From: Xenopus tropicalis
Lineage: Eukaryota; Chordata; Amphibia; Anura; Pipidae
Direction: 5' to 3'
DNA length: 64,000 bases
Assembly (NCBI RefSeq): GCF_000004195.4
Contig: NC_030678.2
Span: 130,973,104 to 131,037,103 of the forward strand
The notes under the pieces are model-generated. The model saw only the letters and a program-made list of their open reading frames with translations, was not told the DNA's origin and did no database searches. The position numbers were made by a program, and so were the translations under genes. This document shows, piece by piece, positions 61,227 to 64,000 of this stretch (its first letter is position 1; each line of letters begins with the position of its first letter).

Positions 61227-62768
61227 TGTGTATTGTTTTGTCCAATGGCGTTTGCACTCAACTGTCTACTATGGACAGAACTATAAGCGACATCATACTG
61301 AATACTTGTAATCTGTTTATTTGGATATTTACTCTTTGATCCAGTCCACTGCTTTATATTCTTGTAAAAGCTTTTTTTGGGTTAGCCATTCCCAGTTACA
61401 TGGTTAATGGTTAAAGAGCTGGGTCATTAGCTTTTTGTTTGCTTGTTTTGTTTTTAGTCATCCGTAAAATGATGTTTCTTTAAAGAAATATGTTATCTTT
61501 ATGATAACTGCCTTCCAGACTGTATATCGCCACAAGTTAATTATGTATACTATTTTCTTACGCAAAAACATTGGATTTACCAACCTTGACCATGCAATGC
61601 TTGAATAAATGAATATAATTTGAATTAAAATTTATAGGGAAGCAAATCAGATACTTTACATTTTCTTTTCGTGACAAACGTGCAAAGGTTCCGACATATG
61701 AAACAAAATGAATGAAAGGGGATTTTTTGCTTTAATGAGGGAAGGCAAGGAGAACTGCATTATGTACTGTGGAAATGAGGAACTAGATACTACTTTGCAT
61801 CCTAATATAATAAAGACCTGTTGAAAAAATAATTCCCTGGAAGCTGTTCATCAGCAAGGCGGAAGATTAAAATGAGGAGATTTCACCTTCACCATTGTAA
61901 TCAAGTTAGAGGGCTGTGCCACATTTGTCTTTAATGAAAAAGAGAGAGGGCTGAGTTGAGGTTAAACGTTTAGAAGGCTGTTTGATGGGTAATCTTACAA
62001 CTTTTTAACACTATTTGCAGTTGTTGAAAGGGATGATAGAAATATCAGTGATTTTTTTCTAGTTTAAGCAAATTCTTGTCTTGATAATGAGCATCATGGC
62101 TGATGGTGTACTGATTGGTACATTGGTAGTAAAGAGATTTCTGTATATAATAGTGTAGAACATGTCAGTGTTTTAAACTGTAATGAAGTGGGTGTTTTTT
62201 TAAAATTTTATTGTTTTATGATTGTGGTTTATTTGTGCAATTGCATCTTTAAAAGGAAGAGGAGAACAGAAGGCGGTAGCCGCTAAGGACCGATCACATA
62301 ATCTCAAATGTGTAGGGAGCAACCAAACAATTTTACCCGCAGCACTTTGGTGCATTGGGCAATACAACCAGGGCTTATAGTGAATGCAAATGATATTTCA
62401 TACGCAATGTAACACATCAACAGCTTGATACATGTATGTTGGGGAAAAGGCTATTTGCCTGATATGCCATTTTAATAGCCATACTTTAATAGAATTTTTT
62501 ATGAATACATTTTACAGTGAGTTTTTATAACCTGTACTATGGGCACACACCATTTGTTCTTGTGCCTCAGAAGGGTTGAGCTCCCTGATACCTTTATGTG
62601 ATGCACAACTGCCAAGATTCTGATAGATAAGAAATCCAATTTTTTTTTTACAATACTGAGCATCAGAGTTTACAGATGCATTTACTTATGGCAGGCCTTA
62701 CGCAGGCAGATTTACGAAACTAGTACTGTAGTTCAATCTTAGTAGGACACATTTTTGCTGAATCTTAT
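61227..62768. other. Upstream flank, nothing recognised
   Basis: AT-rich DNA with no coding or RNA-gene signal. Confidence 0.5.
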
Positions 62769-62953
62769 GGGTATATTTATCATTCTGTGTAAAAAGTGGA
62801 GAAAAACATTAACAGTGATGTTGCTCATAGCAGCCAATCAGATGCTTTGGTTTGAGTTTATAACTGTTGAAATCTAATTGCTTATTGGTTGCCCTGGACA
62901 ACTTTATCAGTAATGTTTACTTAATTTTTTACACAGCATAATAAATATACACC
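62769..62953. mobile_element. Small MITE with GGTGTATATTTAT ends
   Basis: GGGTATATTTATCATTCTGT at the left pairs with ACACAGCATAATAAATATAC then ACC at the right, giving inverted ends of about 28 bp. The interior has GCTCATAGCAGCCAATCAGA, also partly palindromic with TTGCTTATTGGTTGCCCTGG. Confidence 0.65.
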
Positions 62954-64000
62954 TTAATGTGCTTTATTGGTTTGAGAAGTTAAACCTATTCATTTTAGAT
63001 GGAGTATTAGGGTTCAGCACAGCTCAGCAGTACCACTAAGCACCAACCCTCATCTGAATCCCTACAATGCAAAATGCATACAGGAAGACAGGATTCAGAC
63101 AATTATTTTTGGTACTGGAATGAATCATTTTAGCATGGAAAATAGATTATAAAAAGTAAAATCTCTAATGAGTAAGGCCTCACTGTAGAGTGGTCACTTT
63201 AATGCTCTTATGCACTTTAACTGTATCCAGTATTTTGTGAGTACCATGGGGGTCAAAATACCTGACAGGTTATTCATCCCCCTAAAAACATGGGTTTCTT
63301 AATGGCAGTTACTGATTTACTGTGTAGATTTACTGGGTATAAATGTACAGTTTCAGTATATTGGATGAGTACATTTAGTACACAGCTGAGCAATGAAGAG
63401 ATGGAGAAAGAGAGAAGAAGGTGTGTGTGCAGTGAGCATTTGTGAAAGATCTTTTGTGACAGCTTTGATTACCCAAAACATTAAATCAAATGAGCACTAA
63501 TTTACCACATCACCTAAAACATAATTCTGTATTGAAAATGCAAAAGGTATATTTCCACTTTGCATCCTTTGGGGTTTTATTTATTAATTTAGTTTTGATA
63601 GATAAATATAATCCATGAATATATAAATCAATTTCTCATTCCTTAACCTTCAGTAAATGAAAGAAATGTTTCTTTGGTACACTATCACTTTGAAGTAATG
63701 CCGGTGAATCCTTAAATAGTATCTGTAAGTATCCTGAAGGCATTTGGATGTTAAAATTCACTTGTACCTTCAATTTCAGACTTGAATGAGGGAACTTCCA
63801 TAATAAAGGCCAACAGGGATTTTGTACAGTTCTTGGGAAAAAAAAAAAGAAAAAAAAATCTTCACTCACAGCAAGTGTCTTCTTGAATGTCAATGGCACT
63901 CTGGGCATAGCCAAATTTGTGCATAAAGAAATTCCAGCACAGCTCAGTTTAGGAGCTTAGGCCTCTACAGAAGGGAAAATGAAAATTTAGGGTCTTATGT
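62954..64000. other. Upstream flank, nothing recognised
   Basis: AT-rich DNA, an A-run at about 63838-63858 and no gene. Confidence 0.5.

Noticed and set aside
1..64000. tRNA, rRNA or snRNA genes
   Set aside because: I scanned for a B-box-like GGTTCGA pattern with cloverleaf context and for conserved rRNA blocks and saw none I could support. A covariance search would be needed for certainty.

Overview
The window is vertebrate nuclear DNA, AT-rich and crowded with repeats, most probably from a frog of the genus Xenopus. This rests on the repeat content: a TTAA-flanked MITE ending in TTAAAGG (the T2 type described in Xenopus), TA-flanked MITEs beginning CAGGTAT, hAT-type MITEs with 8-bp target duplications, an L2 LINE with a (TGTAA)n tail, CR1-like LINE tails and a solo LTR. 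I cannot tell X. tropicalis from X. laevis by eye.

One gene is recognisable, on the minus strand: pcdh17 (protocadherin-17, a delta-2 protocadherin). Reading from high to low coordinates, it has a likely promoter and 5' leader (about 49540 to 47164), a giant first coding exon here called 1A (47163-44686, 826 codons), a second complete giant exon here called 1B (37180-34709, 824 codons), and two small exons for the shared cytoplasmic tail, exon 2 (19008-18950) and exon 3 (18837-18665). The last coding exon is not visible and should lie left of base 1. Intron 3 fills bases 1-18664.

The main discovery is exon 1B. It encodes a complete second signal peptide, six cadherin repeats, membrane segment and first part of the cytoplasmic domain. 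It aligns to 1A without gaps for 754 residues, with about 76% identity over the first 700 (hand count). It has no stop or frameshift and ends in a splice donor of the same phase (CAG|GTAGGT, against CAG|GTATGA in 1A). Either exon can therefore join the same exon 2. This is the architecture of the clustered alpha and gamma protocadherins, variable ectodomain exons sharing constant exons, in miniature at a delta-protocadherin locus that normally has one ectodomain exon.

The rest is intron and upstream DNA rich in transposon remnants. Intron 3 holds an inverted-repeat MITE (2581-2890), a hammerhead-ribozyme-like fold in a probable Penelope-like remnant (10132-10174), two oppositely oriented hAT-type MITEs (10825-11652 and 13260-14151), an L2 LINE with an open 519-codon reverse transcriptase frame (about 14410-17200), and a LINE tail that reaches to within about ten bases of the exon 3 donor. 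The intron between 1B and exon 2 holds several palindromic MITEs. The region upstream of pcdh17 (49.5-64 kb) holds a minisatellite, nested MITEs, a CR1-like LINE split by a solo LTR, a 242-bp almost perfect palindrome and further MITEs. I found no other protein-coding gene, tRNA, rRNA or CRISPR array.
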